Source of the DNA: Mesonia sp. HuA40 | Lineage (GTDB): Bacteria > Bacteroidota > Bacteroidia > Flavobacteriales > Flavobacteriaceae | Assembly: GCF_008017835.1 (NCBI RefSeq) | Contig: NZ_VRLT01000059.1 | Span: 248,001 to 312,000, forward strand | Direction of reading: 5' to 3' | Length of the DNA: 64,000 bases | Shown: piece by piece, positions 1-9,033 of the stretch | Layout: every line of letters begins with the position of its first letter | Numbering within the stretch: position 1 is the first letter of the stretch | Notes under the pieces: model-generated | What the model was told of the DNA's origin: nothing | The model's database searches: none | Seen by the model: the letters and a program-made list of their open reading frames with translations, nothing else | Position numbers and translations under genes: made by a program

Positions 1-502
1 ATTTTCCGTTACTAATTAAAGTATACTCTCGAGGTGCCTCAAAACTTAGATCAAACTCTATTTTATCGTTCATGTCATCTAAACTAGGTAACCAATGAGA
101 GGTATATTTGCCTTGTCCTTGCGAAAAAACTTGAGCTTTTTCTGGGATATCCCAGTTATTAAAATATAAAGTTTGTTGGGGTTTTGCCAGATATTTAAAT
201 TGAATAGAATATAAACTATCTGCTTTAAAATCATTATAAAACCATATTTTTTCAGATGTAGTTTTTACTGATATTTTCGAGGTTTTCAAAACTACTTCTT
301 CCATATTTTTAGCATCTAAAAAGATAGAATCGCATGCTTGATTTAGCATAAATTGAAGTTCTACCTCACCTACAACCTGCTTTTTAACGGGTTTAATTTT
401 TAAAAAAGCATTTATATTTTTAATATCTAAATGCGGCTGATTTTGGGCATAAATCAATTCCGTAAAGAAAAGAGGAAGAAGCAACAAATAAATCTTTTTC
501 AT
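1..502 (-). CDS. M1 family metallopeptidase, N-terminal part (runs off window)
   Basis: The reading frame opens at ATG 502-500 and stays open to base 1, giving about 167 residues. It begins with a signal peptide (MKKIYLLLLPLFF, then a likely cleavage after YAQ), so the enzyme is exported. The visible part matches the N-terminal beta-saddle domain of M1 aminopeptidases, including the segment GQGKYTSHWLPSLDDMNDK typical of Bacteroidota members. The catalytic HEXXH lies beyond the window and cannot be checked. The gene is divergent from recG, with about 100 bases between the two starts. Confidence 0.85.
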   Translation of the reverse strand, partial: MKKIYLLLLPLFFTELIYAQNQPHLDIKNINAFLKIKPVKKQVVGEVELQFMLNQACDSIFLDAKNMEEVVLKTSKISVKTTSEKIWFYNDFKADSLYSIQFKYLAKPQQTLYFNNWDIPEKAQVFSQGQGKYTSHWLPSLDDMNDKIEFDLSFEAPREYTLISNGK

Positions 503-571
503 AAAAGCGTTTTGGTGTTGAAAAATACAAAATTAATTGGTTTAAATTAACCTATTTTAAGGGCATTGTAG

Positions 572-602
572 TTGCGAAAACTTTTTACAAAAACTATCTT
601 AG
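572..602 (+). promoter_or_regulatory. putative recG promoter (TTG-N20-TATCTTAG)
   Basis: A TTG at 572-574 lies 20 bases before TATCTTAG at 595-602, close to the Bacteroidota consensus (-33 TTTG, 17-23 bases, -7 TAnnTTTG) with one mismatch. Only four bases separate the -7 element from the recG ATG, so the transcript would start at or near the A of ATG. Confidence 0.4.
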
Positions 603-606
603 CCTT

Positions 607-2712
607 ATGAATTCATCTTATTTATTAACTCCAATAGATTACCTCAAAGGAATTGGTCCAAATCGGGCTAAACTATTAAAGGAAGAACTGGGTATTTATA
701 CGTATTCAGATTTATTGAATTTCTTTCCTAACCGGTATATTGACAGAATTAAATATTACAAAATAAACGAGCTACAAAGAAATGATGCAGAAGTGCAAAT
801 TGTAGGTAAAATAACGCATTTAAAGACTATTGACCATGGTAAAACCAAACGCTTGGTTGCTAGTTTTACAGACAATACCGGTAGCCTAGAATTGGTTTGG
901 TTTAAGGGCATTAAATGGATAAGAGAATCGCTAAAATTAAACACAGCATATGTTATATTTGGTAAAATTAATTGGTTCAACGGGCAATTTTCTATACCCC
1001 ATCCAGACCTTAAAAGCCTTGAAGAACAGAAAAAAAGTCTAAGTGGCTTGATGCAGCCCATTTACCCTAGTACAGAAAAATTAAGTAAGCGTGGCGTGAG
1101 TAATAAGGTTATTTCTAAAGCCATAGAGAATCTAATTAAGTTATCTTACAAGCAATTTTCTGAAACTTTACCCGATTACCTTCTAAAAGAGCTAAATATG
1201 ATGCCTAAGGCAAAGGCCCTTTTATATATACACTTTCCAAAAAACGCTGAGTTATTAGCTCAAGCAAAATATAGACTAAAATTTGAAGAGTTATTTTATG
1301 TACAACTGCAACTCATACTAAAGAATAAAATAAGAAAACAAAAGATTAAAGGCTATGACTTCACAAAAGTAGGTAGCCTATTTACAGAGTTTTATGAGCA
1401 ACATTTACCCTTTACACTAACTAACGCTCAAAAACGAGTAGTAAAAGAGATTAGAAACGATATGGGCACTGGTGCTCAAATGAATAGACTTTTACAAGGT
1501 GATGTTGGTTCTGGAAAAACAATGGTAGCTTTTTTATCTTCTTTATTGGCTTTAGATAATGATTTTCAAGCTTGTATAATGGCGCCAACAGAAATTCTAG
1601 CCACTCAGCATTATCAGGGGTTACTAGAACTTTGCGCACCTATGAATATAGAAATAGAGTTGTTAACTGGATCAACTAAGAAAAAAGACCGCAAAAAAAT
1701 TCATGAAAGTCTGGAGTCTGGAGAGCTTAAAATACTTATTGGTACTCATGCACTTTTGGAGGATAAGGTGATTTTTAAAAATTTGGGCTTAGCTATTATT
1801 GATGAACAGCACCGATTTGGAGTTGCTCAACGTGCAAAATTATGGACCAAAAATCAATTACCACCTCACATTTTGGTCATGACCGCTACGCCAATACCAA
1901 GAACCCTTGCTATGAGTCTTTATGGCGATTTAGATATCTCTATAATTGATGAACTTCCACCCGGTAGAAAGCCTATCACAACAGTTCATCGTTATGATAA
2001 TAATAGGTTAAAAGTATTTCATTTTCTCAAAAAAGAAATTAAAAAAGGTAGACAAGTTTATATTGTTTACCCATTGATTCAAGAAAGTGAACATATGGAT
2101 TATAAAGACTTGATGGATGGATATGAAAGTATTGCTAGAGATTTTCCTATGCCAGAATATCAAATTTCGGTGGTTCACGGTCAAATGAAACCAGCTGACA
2201 AGGAGTTTGAGATGAATCGTTTTGTAAAAGGAGAAACCCAAATTATGGTAGCCACAACAGTTATAGAAGTGGGTGTTAACGTACCCAATGCAAGTGTAAT
2301 GGTGATTGAAAGTGCAGAGCGCTTTGGCTTATCGCAGCTACACCAGTTAAGAGGACGGGTGGGCCGTGGCGCAGAACAAAGCTTTTGTATTTTAATTACA
2401 GGGCAAAAACTATCTAATGATAGCAAAACCAGGTTAGAAGCAATGACTCAAACTAACGACGGTTTTAAACTATCTGAAGTTGATTTAAAACTGCGTGGAC
2501 CTGGAGATTTAATGGGCACCCAACAAAGTGGTATACTACAAATGAAAATTGCAGATATTGTTCAAGATCAAGATATTTTACAACAAGTCCGTCAATGGGC
2601 AAAGAAAATTATTGAAAAAGATGCTCGATTAGAACTCACTGAACATACCCGGGTAAAAAACACCTATTTGAATATTACCAAAAACAAAAAAAATTGGAAA
2701 TATATCAGTTAA
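607..2712 (+). CDS. recG: ATP-dependent DNA helicase RecG
   Basis: RecG remodels stalled replication forks and Holliday junctions in the cytoplasm. The 701-residue length is normal for the family. Residues 1-50 carry a helix-hairpin-helix-like start (YLKGIGPNRAKLL), followed by the OB-fold wedge domain that grips the junction. The motor has Walker A GDVGSGKT near residues 298-305, a DEQH box near 399-402, and helicase motif VI in QLRGRVGRG. The C-terminal segment DLKLRGPGDLMGTQQSG is characteristic of RecG. It is divergent from the M1 peptidase gene and has no obvious hairpin terminator downstream. Confidence 0.98.
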   Translation: MNSSYLLTPIDYLKGIGPNRAKLLKEELGIYTYSDLLNFFPNRYIDRIKYYKINELQRNDAEVQIVGKITHLKTIDHGKTKRLVASFTDNTGSLELVWFKGIKWIRESLKLNTAYVIFGKINWFNGQFSIPHPDLKSLEEQKKSLSGLMQPIYPSTEKLSKRGVSNKVISKAIENLIKLSYKQFSETLPDYLLKELNMMPKAKALLYIHFPKNAELLAQAKYRLKFEELFYVQLQLILKNKIRKQKIKGYDFTKVGSLFTEFYEQHLPFTLTNAQKRVVKEIRNDMGTGAQMNRLLQGDVGSGKTMVAFLSSLLALDNDFQACIMAPTEILATQHYQGLLELCAPMNIEIELLTGSTKKKDRKKIHESLESGELKILIGTHALLEDKVIFKNLGLAIIDEQHRFGVAQRAKLWTKNQLPPHILVMTATPIPRTLAMSLYGDLDISIIDELPPGRKPITTVHRYDNNRLKVFHFLKKEIKKGRQVYIVYPLIQESEHMDYKDLMDGYESIARDFPMPEYQISVVHGQMKPADKEFEMNRFVKGETQIMVATTVIEVGVNVPNASVMVIESAERFGLSQLHQLRGRVGRGAEQSFCILITGQKLSNDSKTRLEAMTQTNDGFKLSEVDLKLRGPGDLMGTQQSGILQMKIADIVQDQDILQQVRQWAKKIIEKDARLELTEHTRVKNTYLNITKNKKNWKYIS

Positions 2713-2785
2713 ACAATAATTTATAATATTGTATAATTCTACCGAAGCCAATGTATTTTTAAAGCTTTAATGAGAAAATAAATTT

Positions 2786-2793
2786 TATATTTG
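2786..2793 (+). promoter_or_regulatory. putative pheT promoter -7 element
   Basis: TATATTTG is a perfect match to TAnnTTTG, 26 bases before the pheT ATG. No clear -33 element is visible. Confidence 0.5.
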
Positions 2794-2819
2794 CTCCCCA
2801 TAAAACAAGATGATTACCT

Positions 2820-5240
2820 ATGAAAATTTCATATAACTGGATTAAAGAATTTATTAAAACAGATTGGAGTGCAGAAAAAATGGAGGTTTTACTTACAGAC
2901 CTAGGTCTTGAGGTAGAAGGTATTGATTATTATGAGTCTGTAAAAGGCGGTTTAGAAGGAATTGTAGTAGGCGAAGTCATTTCTTGTATCCAGCATCCCA
3001 ACGCCGATAAATTAAAGCTTACCCAAGTTAATATCGGTGAAAAGGAAAACTTACAAATTGTTTGTGGTGCCCCTAATGTTGCCGCAGGTCAAAAGGTGCC
3101 AGTGGCTACCATTGGGACCCAATTGTATGATGATAAAGGAGAGGCTTGGAAAATAAAGAAAGGTAAAATAAGAGGTGAACATAGCTTTGGAATGATATGC
3201 GCCGAAGATGAATTAGGATTAGGACAAAGTCATGAAGGGATTTTAGTGCTAGATAGTAAATTAAAACCAGGCACACCTTTAAATCAGGTTTTTGAAATAA
3301 CCTATGATAAGGTTTTTGAGATTGGCCTTACCCCTAATCGCGCTGATGCTATGAGTCATTTTGGTGTCGCAAGAGATATAAAAGCTGGTTTGCTAAGACA
3401 CGACATCAACGGTTCGCTAAATACACCCTCGGTAAGCAGTTTTTACGTAGAGAAACGTAGTCACCGCGTACAAATTGAAGTTCAAGATTATCAATTAACT
3501 CCTCGTTATTGCGGTATTACCCTTTCTGATGTTGAAGTAAAAGCATCTCCCACATGGATACAAGACAAATTAAAAGCAATAGGAATCACACCGAAAAACA
3601 ATATTGTTGATGCCACCAATTATGTAATGCATGAGCTTGGTCAACCCCTTCACGCTTTTGATGCTAAAGCTATTAAAGGTAAAAAGATTGAGGTTAAAAC
3701 GCTTGCTGCGAAAACAAAATTTACGACGCTAGATGGTGTAGAGCGTGAGCTTCACGAAGAAGATCTTATGATTTGTGACGCAGACGGCCCTATTTGTATG
3801 GCAGGGATTATGGGAGGTTTAAATTCTGGGGTAACTGAAAAAACTACTACCATATTTTTAGAAAGCGCGTACTTTAATCCGGTAAGCGTGAGAAAATCAG
3901 CTAAAAGACATGCTATAAACACTGATGCTTCGTTTCGATTTGAGCGCGGTGTAGATCCTCACATTACAGAATATGCCTTAAAACGAGCAGCGCTCTTAAT
4001 TCAAGAAATTGCAGGAGGCTTTGTTTCTAGTGATTTAGATGATATATACCCAAAAAAAATAAATGATTTTCAAGTATTTTTAACGTTTAAAAAAATAAAC
4101 TCCTTAGTAGGGCAAGAATTAGATCCTAGCATAATCAAGTCTATTTTGGCATCTTTAGATATTCGCGTCAATAACGTTACAGAAACCGGTTTAGGCCTTA
4201 CAATTCCTGCCTATCGTGTAGACGTGCAAAGAGAGGTTGATGTAATTGAAGAAATTTTAAGGGTTTATGGGTATAACAATATTGAATTTAGCGAAAAACT
4301 AAATGCAACCATAGCCAACACTAACCGATATGAAGATTTTAAAATACAAAATCTTATCGCTCAACAATTAGTGGCCCAAGGTTATCATGAAATGATGGCC
4401 AATTCACTAACCAAAGATTATACCGCTCTAAATAAAGATCTGGTAAAAGAAGAAAATGTAGAAATCCTAAATCCACTAAGTCAAGAACTAAGTGTAATGC
4501 GCCAATCTATGCTATTTAGCGGATTGGAAGCTATCGCCTATAATATAAATCGACAGAATACCGATCTTAAATTTTTTGAATTCGGGAAGATTTATCAAAA
4601 TAAAAAAGGATACAAAGAAAATAAGCAATTACAACTAATTGTTACAGGAAACAGAAAAGAAGATAATTGGGTTGAGACAACGAAACCAACCGATTTCTTC
4701 TACTTAAAGGGTATAGTAGAGTGCTTATTGTCTCGACTAAACATAACCAAATTCAATACTACCCCTACTGATTCTAATGATCTATCAGAAGGATTAACTT
4801 ATAGTATAAAGAATATCAAATTTGTAAGTTTTGGAGTTGTTAAAAAGTCAATTTTAAGAGAATTTGATATAGAACAAGAGGTACTAACGGCTAGTTTTAA
4901 TTGGGATGCGATAATAGAATTAATTAGCAAAACAAATGTTAAGTATGAACCTATTCCTAAATATCCTTCTTCAAGAAGAGATTTTGCCCTTTTGGTGGAT
5001 GAATCTGTAAAATTCAAGCAAATTTACGAGCTGGCTTTAAAAACGGAGAAAAAATGTTTGCAGTCTGTTGATTTATTTGATGTTTATCAAGGAAAAGAAT
5101 TACCAGAAAACAAAAAGAGTTATGCAGTAAGTTTTACTTTTTTAGATAAAAATAAAACTTTGACTGATAAACAAATAGATAAAGTAATGAATAAATTACA
5201 AAGACAACTGGCTAAAGAACTTGACGCCCAGTTGAGATAA
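2820..5240 (+). CDS. pheT: phenylalanine--tRNA ligase subunit beta
   Basis: This is the beta chain of the alpha2beta2 enzyme that charges tRNA-Phe; the alpha subunit gene (pheS) is not in this window. At 806 residues it is full length. Residues about 40-150 form the tRNA-binding EMAP-like domain (HPNADKLKL near residue 59). The B3/B4 editing region, the B5 domain and the catalytic-like core follow. The last 95 or so residues form the FDX-ACB anticodon-binding domain (YPSSRRDFAL near its start). The separation of pheT from pheS is common in Bacteroidota. Confidence 0.98.
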   Translation: MKISYNWIKEFIKTDWSAEKMEVLLTDLGLEVEGIDYYESVKGGLEGIVVGEVISCIQHPNADKLKLTQVNIGEKENLQIVCGAPNVAAGQKVPVATIGTQLYDDKGEAWKIKKGKIRGEHSFGMICAEDELGLGQSHEGILVLDSKLKPGTPLNQVFEITYDKVFEIGLTPNRADAMSHFGVARDIKAGLLRHDINGSLNTPSVSSFYVEKRSHRVQIEVQDYQLTPRYCGITLSDVEVKASPTWIQDKLKAIGITPKNNIVDATNYVMHELGQPLHAFDAKAIKGKKIEVKTLAAKTKFTTLDGVERELHEEDLMICDADGPICMAGIMGGLNSGVTEKTTTIFLESAYFNPVSVRKSAKRHAINTDASFRFERGVDPHITEYALKRAALLIQEIAGGFVSSDLDDIYPKKINDFQVFLTFKKINSLVGQELDPSIIKSILASLDIRVNNVTETGLGLTIPAYRVDVQREVDVIEEILRVYGYNNIEFSEKLNATIANTNRYEDFKIQNLIAQQLVAQGYHEMMANSLTKDYTALNKDLVKEENVEILNPLSQELSVMRQSMLFSGLEAIAYNINRQNTDLKFFEFGKIYQNKKGYKENKQLQLIVTGNRKEDNWVETTKPTDFFYLKGIVECLLSRLNITKFNTTPTDSNDLSEGLTYSIKNIKFVSFGVVKKSILREFDIEQEVLTASFNWDAIIELISKTNVKYEPIPKYPSSRRDFALLVDESVKFKQIYELALKTEKKCLQSVDLFDVYQGKELPENKKSYAVSFTFLDKNKTLTDKQIDKVMNKLQRQLAKELDAQLR

Positions 5241-5423
5241 AAAGAACTGAATTAATTAGCTTAATACCCCAATATTAGTGCTTTTTAAAAATAAAAAATC
5301 TTAATTTTTATAAGAATAAACACCATTTCTTATACCCTTTAATATTATTAAATTTTAAAAAAGACCACTTTTTTGCGGTTTAGGCTTTGATTGAAATAAA
5401 ATCTAGTTTATACCCCAATAAAA

Positions 5424-6638
5424 ATGAAAAATTCACATTTAATCAAGGCAGCCGAGAGGTTTGGCACTCCCCTTTATGTTTATGATACGCAAAAGATTCA
5501 GCAACAATTTTACCGCCTAAAAAATGCCTTCAATTCTATTGAACGATTAGAAATTAGGTATGCTGTAAAAGCATTATCCAATTTAAATATTCTCAACATT
5601 TTAAAGAAATGTGGGAGCGGATTAGATACCGTATCCATAGAAGAGATTAAATTAGGGTTACACGCAGGATTTGATCCGAAAAAGATTATTTTCACGCCAA
5701 ATGGAGTATGTTTTACAGAGTTAGAAGAAGCCGTAAGGCTAGGCGTTCAGATAAATATTGACAATTTAAATGTATTAGAAAAATTTGGAAATATCTATCC
5801 CGAAGTACCGGTTTGTTTACGTATAAATCCACATATTATGGCTGGCGGAAACACTAATATCTCTGTAGGCCATATAGACTCTAAATTTGGAATTTCTATC
5901 CACCAATTACCGCATATTTTACGCATAGTTGCCAATACTAAAATGAATATAAACGGGCTCCATATGCACACGGGTAGCGATATTTTAGATATTGGAGTGT
6001 TTCTTCGAGCAGCCGAAATCTTATTTGATACCGCCAGACATTTTAAAAATTTATCATTTCTTGATTTTGGTAGTGGTTTCAAGGTGGCTTACGGACCAAA
6101 TGATATAGAAACAGATATTGAAAACTTAGGAGAACAGCTAAGCAAACGATTTATGGATTTCTGTGAGTCTTATGGCAAAAAACTTGCCCTTACTTTTGAA
6201 CCTGGAAAGTTTTTGGTAAGCGAGGCAGGTTATTTTGTTGTAAAAACCAATGCAATTAAACAAACCACTTCGACCGTTTTTGCTCAAGTTGATTCTGGCT
6301 TTAATCACTTAATTAGACCGATGCTTTATGGAGCAAAACACGAAATTATAAATATCTCTCAACCCAAGAACCACAAACGCTTTTATTCGGTTGTAGGATA
6401 TATCTGTGAGACGGACACTTTTGCTAATAACCAACAAATAAGTGAAATCAACGAAGGTGATTATCTAGCCTTTAAGAATGCTGGAGCTTATTGCTTTTCA
6501 ATGGCAAGTAATTATAATTCTAGATTAAGGCCAGCCGAAGTGATGCTTTATAAAGAAGAGCTTTTCCTTATACGTGAAAGAGAAAAATTTGAGGATTTAA
6601 TCGATAAACAACTTTTACAACCATTGCCAGAATCATAA
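5424..6638 (+). CDS. lysA: diaminopimelate decarboxylase
   Basis: LysA decarboxylates meso-diaminopimelate to L-lysine, the last step of lysine synthesis. It is a PLP-dependent alanine-racemase-fold enzyme of 404 residues. The PLP lysine is K49 in YAVKALSN. Other family signatures are GLHMHTGSDI, the glycine-rich FLDFGSGFK, FEPGKFLV and the C-terminal GAYCFSMASNYN that contributes to substrate binding. The upstream gap of 183 bases carries no clear TAnnTTTG element. The DUF2007 gene follows after 25 bases and is probably cotranscribed. Confidence 0.96.
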   Translation: MKNSHLIKAAERFGTPLYVYDTQKIQQQFYRLKNAFNSIERLEIRYAVKALSNLNILNILKKCGSGLDTVSIEEIKLGLHAGFDPKKIIFTPNGVCFTELEEAVRLGVQINIDNLNVLEKFGNIYPEVPVCLRINPHIMAGGNTNISVGHIDSKFGISIHQLPHILRIVANTKMNINGLHMHTGSDILDIGVFLRAAEILFDTARHFKNLSFLDFGSGFKVAYGPNDIETDIENLGEQLSKRFMDFCESYGKKLALTFEPGKFLVSEAGYFVVKTNAIKQTTSTVFAQVDSGFNHLIRPMLYGAKHEIINISQPKNHKRFYSVVGYICETDTFANNQQISEINEGDYLAFKNAGAYCFSMASNYNSRLRPAEVMLYKEELFLIREREKFEDLIDKQLLQPLPES

Positions 6639-6663
6639 AATTATTGTATTTTACAAATAAAAA

Positions 6664-6888
6664 ATGGACACAATCTTAACTTTGATATATACTGGAAGCG
6701 ATGTCAACATTCAATATATACAGAATATTCTGGAAAAAGCTGGCATCAATAGTATTAAAAAAAATAATTATGAATCTGGATTAAGAGCTGGTTTCTATGG
6801 CGGCGATATTAATCAGGTACAACTATTTGTCCCAAAGGCCCACGAGTCAGAGGCAAAAAAGATTGTTCGAGCTACTTTTCCTGAATAA
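6664..6888 (+). CDS. DUF2007 family small protein
   Basis: This 74-residue soluble protein matches the DUF2007 (putative signal-transducing protein) family. It begins with a beta strand followed by an ILEKAGI helix, and ends with a segment typical of the family (VQLFVPKAHESEAKKIV), giving a ferredoxin-like pattern. The function is unknown. It follows lysA by 25 bases and ends at a strong hairpin terminator, so it is probably the last gene of a lysA transcript. No catalytic motif is visible. Confidence 0.85.
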   Translation: MDTILTLIYTGSDVNIQYIQNILEKAGINSIKKNNYESGLRAGFYGGDINQVQLFVPKAHESEAKKIVRATFPE

Positions 6889-6921
6889 AAAAAACCTTCT
6901 GAAGCTTCAGAAGGTTTTTTT
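6888..6921. terminator. bidirectional hairpin terminator
   Basis: A perfect 34-base palindrome centred between 6904 and 6905 has a 10-base GC-containing core flanked by A7 and T7. It sits between the convergent DUF2007 (plus) and M48 peptidase (minus) genes and can serve both. Confidence 0.9.
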
Positions 6922-6923
6922 AT

Positions 6924-7751
6924 CTATCTTTTAAATGTGGTGACTCCAAATTTTTTGGCTTCAGCCATAGCTTCATCGGCCCATACCTCAAGATTATTAA
7001 TTCTCGTATCGTTAGAAGGGTGAGTTGATAAAATCTCTGGAGGAGCTTGTCCGCCTTGAGCCTTCATGCGTCGCCACAAATCGGCTGCTTCGTGAGGATC
7101 ATAACCTGCTACAGCCATCAATGTAAGTCCTATTTTATCAGCTTCTGTTTCGTGACTCCTACTATAAGGTAACATTAAACCTACTTGTGTACCTATACCA
7201 TAAGCTTGATTAAGTAAAGCAGCATTTTCTTCGCTTACACCCGCTGCTTGAGATCCAACGGCGGTAGCCACAGCGCCTAATTGTTGTAATTGGCTCGCAC
7301 TCATACGCTGTTGACCATGATTGGCTAAAGCATGTGCTACTTCGTGGCCCATTACTACAGCCAAACCTGCCTCGCTTTTAGTTATGGGTAAAATTCCTGT
7401 GTAAACCACTATTTTACCTCCTGGCATACACCAAGCATTTACTTGATCATCTTTAACCAAATTATACTCCCATTGGTAACCTTCTAGATATCCTTGATAA
7501 CCATTGGCATTCAGCCAACGTTGCGCAGCGGTAGCAATTTTTTGTCCAACTGTTTTAACCATCCTAGATTCTGAGGTATTGTTAACAACCTGATTTTCTT
7601 GTAAAAACTGGTCGTATTGTTGAAAGGCCATTGGTAAAATTTGTGCATTAGGCACTAACGCCAATGTTTTTTTTCCCGTAAACGGATTTTGGCTACAGCC
7701 ACTCAAAATCAGAAAAATAAAACTTAAAAAAATTACAAATTTGTTTTTCAT
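6924..7751 (-). CDS. M48 family metallopeptidase lipoprotein
   Basis: This is a zinc peptidase of the M48 family (BepA/LoiP/YcaL-like), 275 residues. The lipobox is ILSGC with C19 as the lipidated cysteine, so it should be anchored in a membrane facing the periplasm. The zinc ligands are H136 and H140 of HEVAH, and the third ligand E203 lies in ETEAD. Enzymes of this type degrade misfolded outer-membrane proteins in Proteobacteria; the same role here is an inference. It converges with the DUF2007 gene and shares its terminator. Confidence 0.93.
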   Translation of the reverse strand: MKNKFVIFLSFIFLILSGCSQNPFTGKKTLALVPNAQILPMAFQQYDQFLQENQVVNNTSESRMVKTVGQKIATAAQRWLNANGYQGYLEGYQWEYNLVKDDQVNAWCMPGGKIVVYTGILPITKSEAGLAVVMGHEVAHALANHGQQRMSASQLQQLGAVATAVGSQAAGVSEENAALLNQAYGIGTQVGLMLPYSRSHETEADKIGLTLMAVAGYDPHEAADLWRRMKAQGGQAPPEILSTHPSNDTRINNLEVWADEAMAEAKKFGVTTFKR

Positions 7752-7885
7752 GGTAATTTAAATTTTGTTCCAATATAGAAAAATATGACAATATTCGTTT
7801 TTCCTTTATTAATGTTTTAACAATAAATACTCCATAAGAGTATGTATAAAACGGCACGAAACTTGTTTCTTCTAAAAGAAAAAAT

Positions 7886-8395
7886 ATGAAAAATTTAATT
7901 TTTATCGGGTTTACAATATTATTTGTAAGTTGTACTTCTCAAGCCCAAAAACAAAATGAAAATAATAAAATTGATAAAAAAATCATGAATAAAGAGGTAA
8001 ATTATTCAGTACAAAAAACTGAAAAGGAATGGCAATCTATTTTGACGCCAGAAGAATATCGAATTTTGCGACAAAAAGGAACAGAAAGACCGCATACAGG
8101 AGAGTATAATTTGCATTTTGAATCTGGTGAATACCATTGCAAAGCCTGTGATGCTTTATTGTTTGAAAGTGACACTAAATTTGACGCTCATTGTGGTTGG
8201 CCTAGTTTTGACAAAGCCATTGAGGGAAGTATAGAATATAAAAAAGACACCTCTTTAGGAATGATAAGAACTGAAATACTGTGTGCTTCTTGCGGCAGTC
8301 ATTTAGGTCATGTTTTTGATGATGGCCCTACCCAAACGGGAAAAAGATATTGCGTAAACTCAATAAGTATAAATTTTAAAGAAGAAGAAGAATGA
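7886..8395 (+). CDS. msrB: peptide-methionine (R)-S-oxide reductase, lipoprotein form
   Basis: MsrB reduces methionine-R-sulfoxide in proteins. The 169-residue chain starts with a lipoprotein signal (lipobox FVSC), then a 25-residue linker and the complete MsrB domain. Zinc-binding CxxC pairs are seen in CKAC and CASC. The catalytic cysteine is C156 in RYCVNS. The lipid anchor places repair in the periplasm or at the outer membrane rather than the cytoplasm. The last bases overlap the start of the next gene (ATGA), so the two are translationally coupled. Confidence 0.96.
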   Translation: MKNLIFIGFTILFVSCTSQAQKQNENNKIDKKIMNKEVNYSVQKTEKEWQSILTPEEYRILRQKGTERPHTGEYNLHFESGEYHCKACDALLFESDTKFDAHCGWPSFDKAIEGSIEYKKDTSLGMIRTEILCASCGSHLGHVFDDGPTQTGKRYCVNSISINFKEEEE

Positions 8396-8919
8396 AAAAA
8401 TTACTATTATTATTAGCCTTTCCTATTTTATGGAGTTGCGAAGGCGATCGAGGACCTATGGGTCCACCAGGCATAGACGGAACCAATATTCTAGGGCAAA
8501 CCTTTGAGTATGAAAACGTAGACTTTAATTATGATTTCAATGCTAATCTTTTTACACGTATACTGGATATACCGCCAGAAATTATTGTAGAGCCGTCTGA
8601 TGCTATACTGGTTTATCGTTTAGAAGTGCAAAATGTTAACGGAAATAGTGTTGAAACGTGGAGTCTTATCCCACAAAATTTTTTTTTACCAGAGGGGACT
8701 ATTCAATATGTTTACAACCACACCGATTTAGATGTTGAATTGCTAATAGATGGTAATTTTGATTTAAGTAACCTTGATTTTGGTTTTACAGATAATCAAG
8801 TTTTTCGCTTTGTTGTATTACCTTCAGACTTTGCAAAAGACCCTAAAAAAGATCTATCAACTTATGATCTATTAACTCGTGCACTCGAATCTGAAAAGCT
8901 AAGTCTGAAAGAGTTTTAG
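8392..8919 (+). CDS. lipoprotein with short collagen-like repeat
   Basis: This 175-residue protein of unknown function has a lipoprotein signal peptide (lipobox ILWSC) directly followed by four Gly-X-Y triplets (GDRGPMGPPGIDG). The rest is acidic, probably beta-rich, and has no recognisable catalytic motif. Such small collagen-like lipoproteins recur in Flavobacteriia. The start overlaps the msrB stop by four bases, so it belongs to the same transcript and probably the same compartment. Confidence 0.85.
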   Translation: MKKLLLLLAFPILWSCEGDRGPMGPPGIDGTNILGQTFEYENVDFNYDFNANLFTRILDIPPEIIVEPSDAILVYRLEVQNVNGNSVETWSLIPQNFFLPEGTIQYVYNHTDLDVELLIDGNFDLSNLDFGFTDNQVFRFVVLPSDFAKDPKKDLSTYDLLTRALESEKLSLKEF

Positions 8920-8934
8920 GTGAGGCATAAAAAA

Positions 8935-8988
8935 AATCCCTATAACATGTGGTAGATATTAAAGTCTACTCTTTTGGTTATGGGGATT
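8935..8988 (+). terminator. branched hairpin, likely terminator
   Basis: The outer arms 8935-8946 and 8977-8988 pair over 12 bases with one G-U wobble. An inner five-base stem (GTAGA 8952-8956 with TCTAC 8965-8969) sits inside. The structure lies 15 bases after the collagen-like lipoprotein gene. The following sequence (ATTGTTT) is only moderately T-rich, so it could be a terminator or a structured leader for lpdA. Confidence 0.55.
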
Positions 8989-9033
8989 ATTGTTTAAATT
9001 CGCAGCACATTACTACAGATAAAAAACAATACT

